DNA of 8,001 nucleotides from SIG636 sp045535465 (GTDB taxonomy: Bacteria; Bacillota; Clostridia; Oscillospirales; CAG-382): assembly GCA_045535465.1 (NCBI GenBank), contig JAZSLS010000085.1, forward strand, positions 1-8,001, in the 5' to 3' direction. Both the position numbers and the translations under genes were made by a program. Below are positions 7,234 to 8,001 of this stretch, piece after piece; within the stretch, counting starts at the first letter, position 1; every line of letters begins with the position of its first letter. A model generated the notes under the pieces. The model was not told where the DNA came from, did not search any database, and saw nothing but the letters and a program-made list of their open reading frames with translations.

Positions 7234-8001
7234 TGAAATGGGTTATGAAGGACCCCAAAGCGGGTGATATGATTCGTGTGGAGCTTGGGACAATATACCA
7301 TTTTGGCATATACGTGTCAGATGATGAGGTTATTCAGTTCGGGCTTGCACCGTCAAGACGGTTAACCTTGCGTGACAGTGAGGTGGAGGTGCTGGCTTCG
7401 GATATTGATGCGTTTTTGGCAGGCGGTTTTCTGGAGGTTTGCGAGTTTGACCGCAAGGAAAGAAAAAAACACCGCTCACCTGAAGAGGTTGTATCCTACG
7501 CCAGGTCAAAGCTTGGCACAAAAGGCTACAATATTCTGTATAACAACTGTGAGCATTTTGCCAACGAATGTATATCCGGTCAGCATATTTGCCATCAAGC
7601 CGACGATGTGCGAGAAATGTTTCGCAATATGCCTATAGTTGACGTATATGTGGCAAAGCTTCCCGAGGAGGATGTAAAGGAACCTCTTAATTGTTCTTTG
7701 CGCCAAAAAGAGCTGGAGGGTATATCCAATCCTACCGTTAAAAGGGAAAAATATTACGTTTGGAAGCTGCTTGGCTACGCTTTGGGGCGTAGCTTTGGCT
7801 TAAAGATAGAGGAGCTTACTTTCCAAAAAACAGCCGAGGGCCGTTACTATACCGATAAGGCGGAATTTTCCTTGTCTCACAGTAAGGGTGCTTTGGCCGT
7901 GGCAGTTTCAAGGGCTGCGGTAGGTGTGGATATTGAGGAAAAGAAAACGTGCTTTCGCAATGGAATGGCAGAGCGCATTATGACCGCAGAGGAATACAAA
8001 G
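7233..8001 (+). CDS. LRAT-like (NlpC/P60 superfamily) domain fused to Sfp-type phosphopantetheinyl transferase, 3' end missing
   Basis: An open frame from ATG 7233 (TGATG junction with the ACP stop) to the window end, 256 codons so far. Residues about 7-118 look like an LRAT/PLAAT domain: KAGDMIRVE, then YHFGIYV with H23 as the predicted catalytic histidine, and NNCEHFANEC (104-113) with C106 as the nucleophile. The usual second histidine is Gln35 (VIQFG). Residues about 165-256 look like the first part of an Sfp-type PPTase: FSLSHSKG (212-219), VGVDIEE (230-236) with D233 and E235 as expected magnesium ligands, and the start of the RIMTAEEY segment at 249; the WxxKE motif would lie beyond the window. 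The PPTase should convert the operon's carriers to the holo form. The LRAT part may move acyl groups through a cysteine thioester, or act as a hydrolase. No Shine-Dalgarno is evident, so translational coupling is likely; ATG 7245 is an alternative start. Confidence 0.82.
   Translation, partial: MKWVMKDPKAGDMIRVELGTIYHFGIYVSDDEVIQFGLAPSRRLTLRDSEVEVLASDIDAFLAGGFLEVCEFDRKERKKHRSPEEVVSYARSKLGTKGYNILYNNCEHFANECISGQHICHQADDVREMFRNMPIVDVYVAKLPEEDVKEPLNCSLRQKELEGISNPTVKREKYYVWKLLGYALGRSFGLKIEELTFQKTAEGRYYTDKAEFSLSHSKGALAVAVSRAAVGVDIEEKKTCFRNGMAERIMTAEEYK

Noticed and set aside
7372..7638. 88-codon + strand frame near the end
   Set aside because: It lies in another frame within the LRAT-PPTase gene, whose own frame has recognisable catalytic motifs; the shorter frame has none.
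301..8001. Aryl polyene or dlt (D-alanylation) operon
   Set aside because: Aryl polyene loci need ketosynthase and dehydratase genes, none seen here. A dlt operon needs a DltB-type MBOAT protein; the membrane protein here carries the GPH signature, and the acyltransferases are PlsC type.
1..8001. CRISPR array, insertion sequence, tRNA or rRNA
   Set aside because: No regularly spaced repeats, transposase motifs, terminal inverted repeats or RNA gene folds were seen on either strand.

Overview
The window looks like part of a chromosome from a low-to-mid GC Gram-positive anaerobe, most likely a gut Clostridia-type Firmicute. This is inferred from strong AGGAG-type ribosome binding sites, a textbook sigma-A promoter, tight co-directional packing and gene content. 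No ribosomal or other phylogenetic marker is present, so the assignment is only moderate.

Layout: bases 12-50 form a rho-independent terminator that closes whatever lies upstream. An AT-rich leader of about 190 bases follows, with no convincing gene, and then an extended -10 promoter at 237-265. From 301 to the end of the window all seven genes run on the + strand with gaps of 0-32 bases or overlaps, so they read as one operon. In order: a ligase-like AMP-binding protein fused to a carrier domain (301-2223); a 633-residue GPH-type membrane transporter with an extra C-terminal membrane region (2256-4157); two adjacent PlsC-type acyltransferases (4161-4802 and 4762-5487); a canonical AMP-binding acyl ligase (5484-6995); a free acyl carrier protein (6976-7233); and a gene running off the window end (7233 to beyond 8001). 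That last gene joins an LRAT/NlpC-P60-type domain to an Sfp-type 4'-phosphopantetheinyl transferase. It was found by direct translation, because its stop codon lies outside the window.

How the genes could work together (inference): the phosphopantetheinyl transferase arms the two carrier domains. The two AMP-forming enzymes activate carboxylic acids, probably fatty acids, and load them on the carriers. The two PlsC enzymes, and perhaps the LRAT-type cysteine acyltransferase, move the acyl groups to an acceptor. The transporter handles a polar substrate, precursor or product. No ketosynthase, ketoreductase, dehydratase or NRPS condensation domain is visible, so the visible part seems to activate and transfer ready-made acyl chains rather than build them. 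Its end product cannot be read from the sequence. The layout does not match the lipid or teichoic-acid operons I recognise, and the LRAT-PPTase fusion is the most unusual element.
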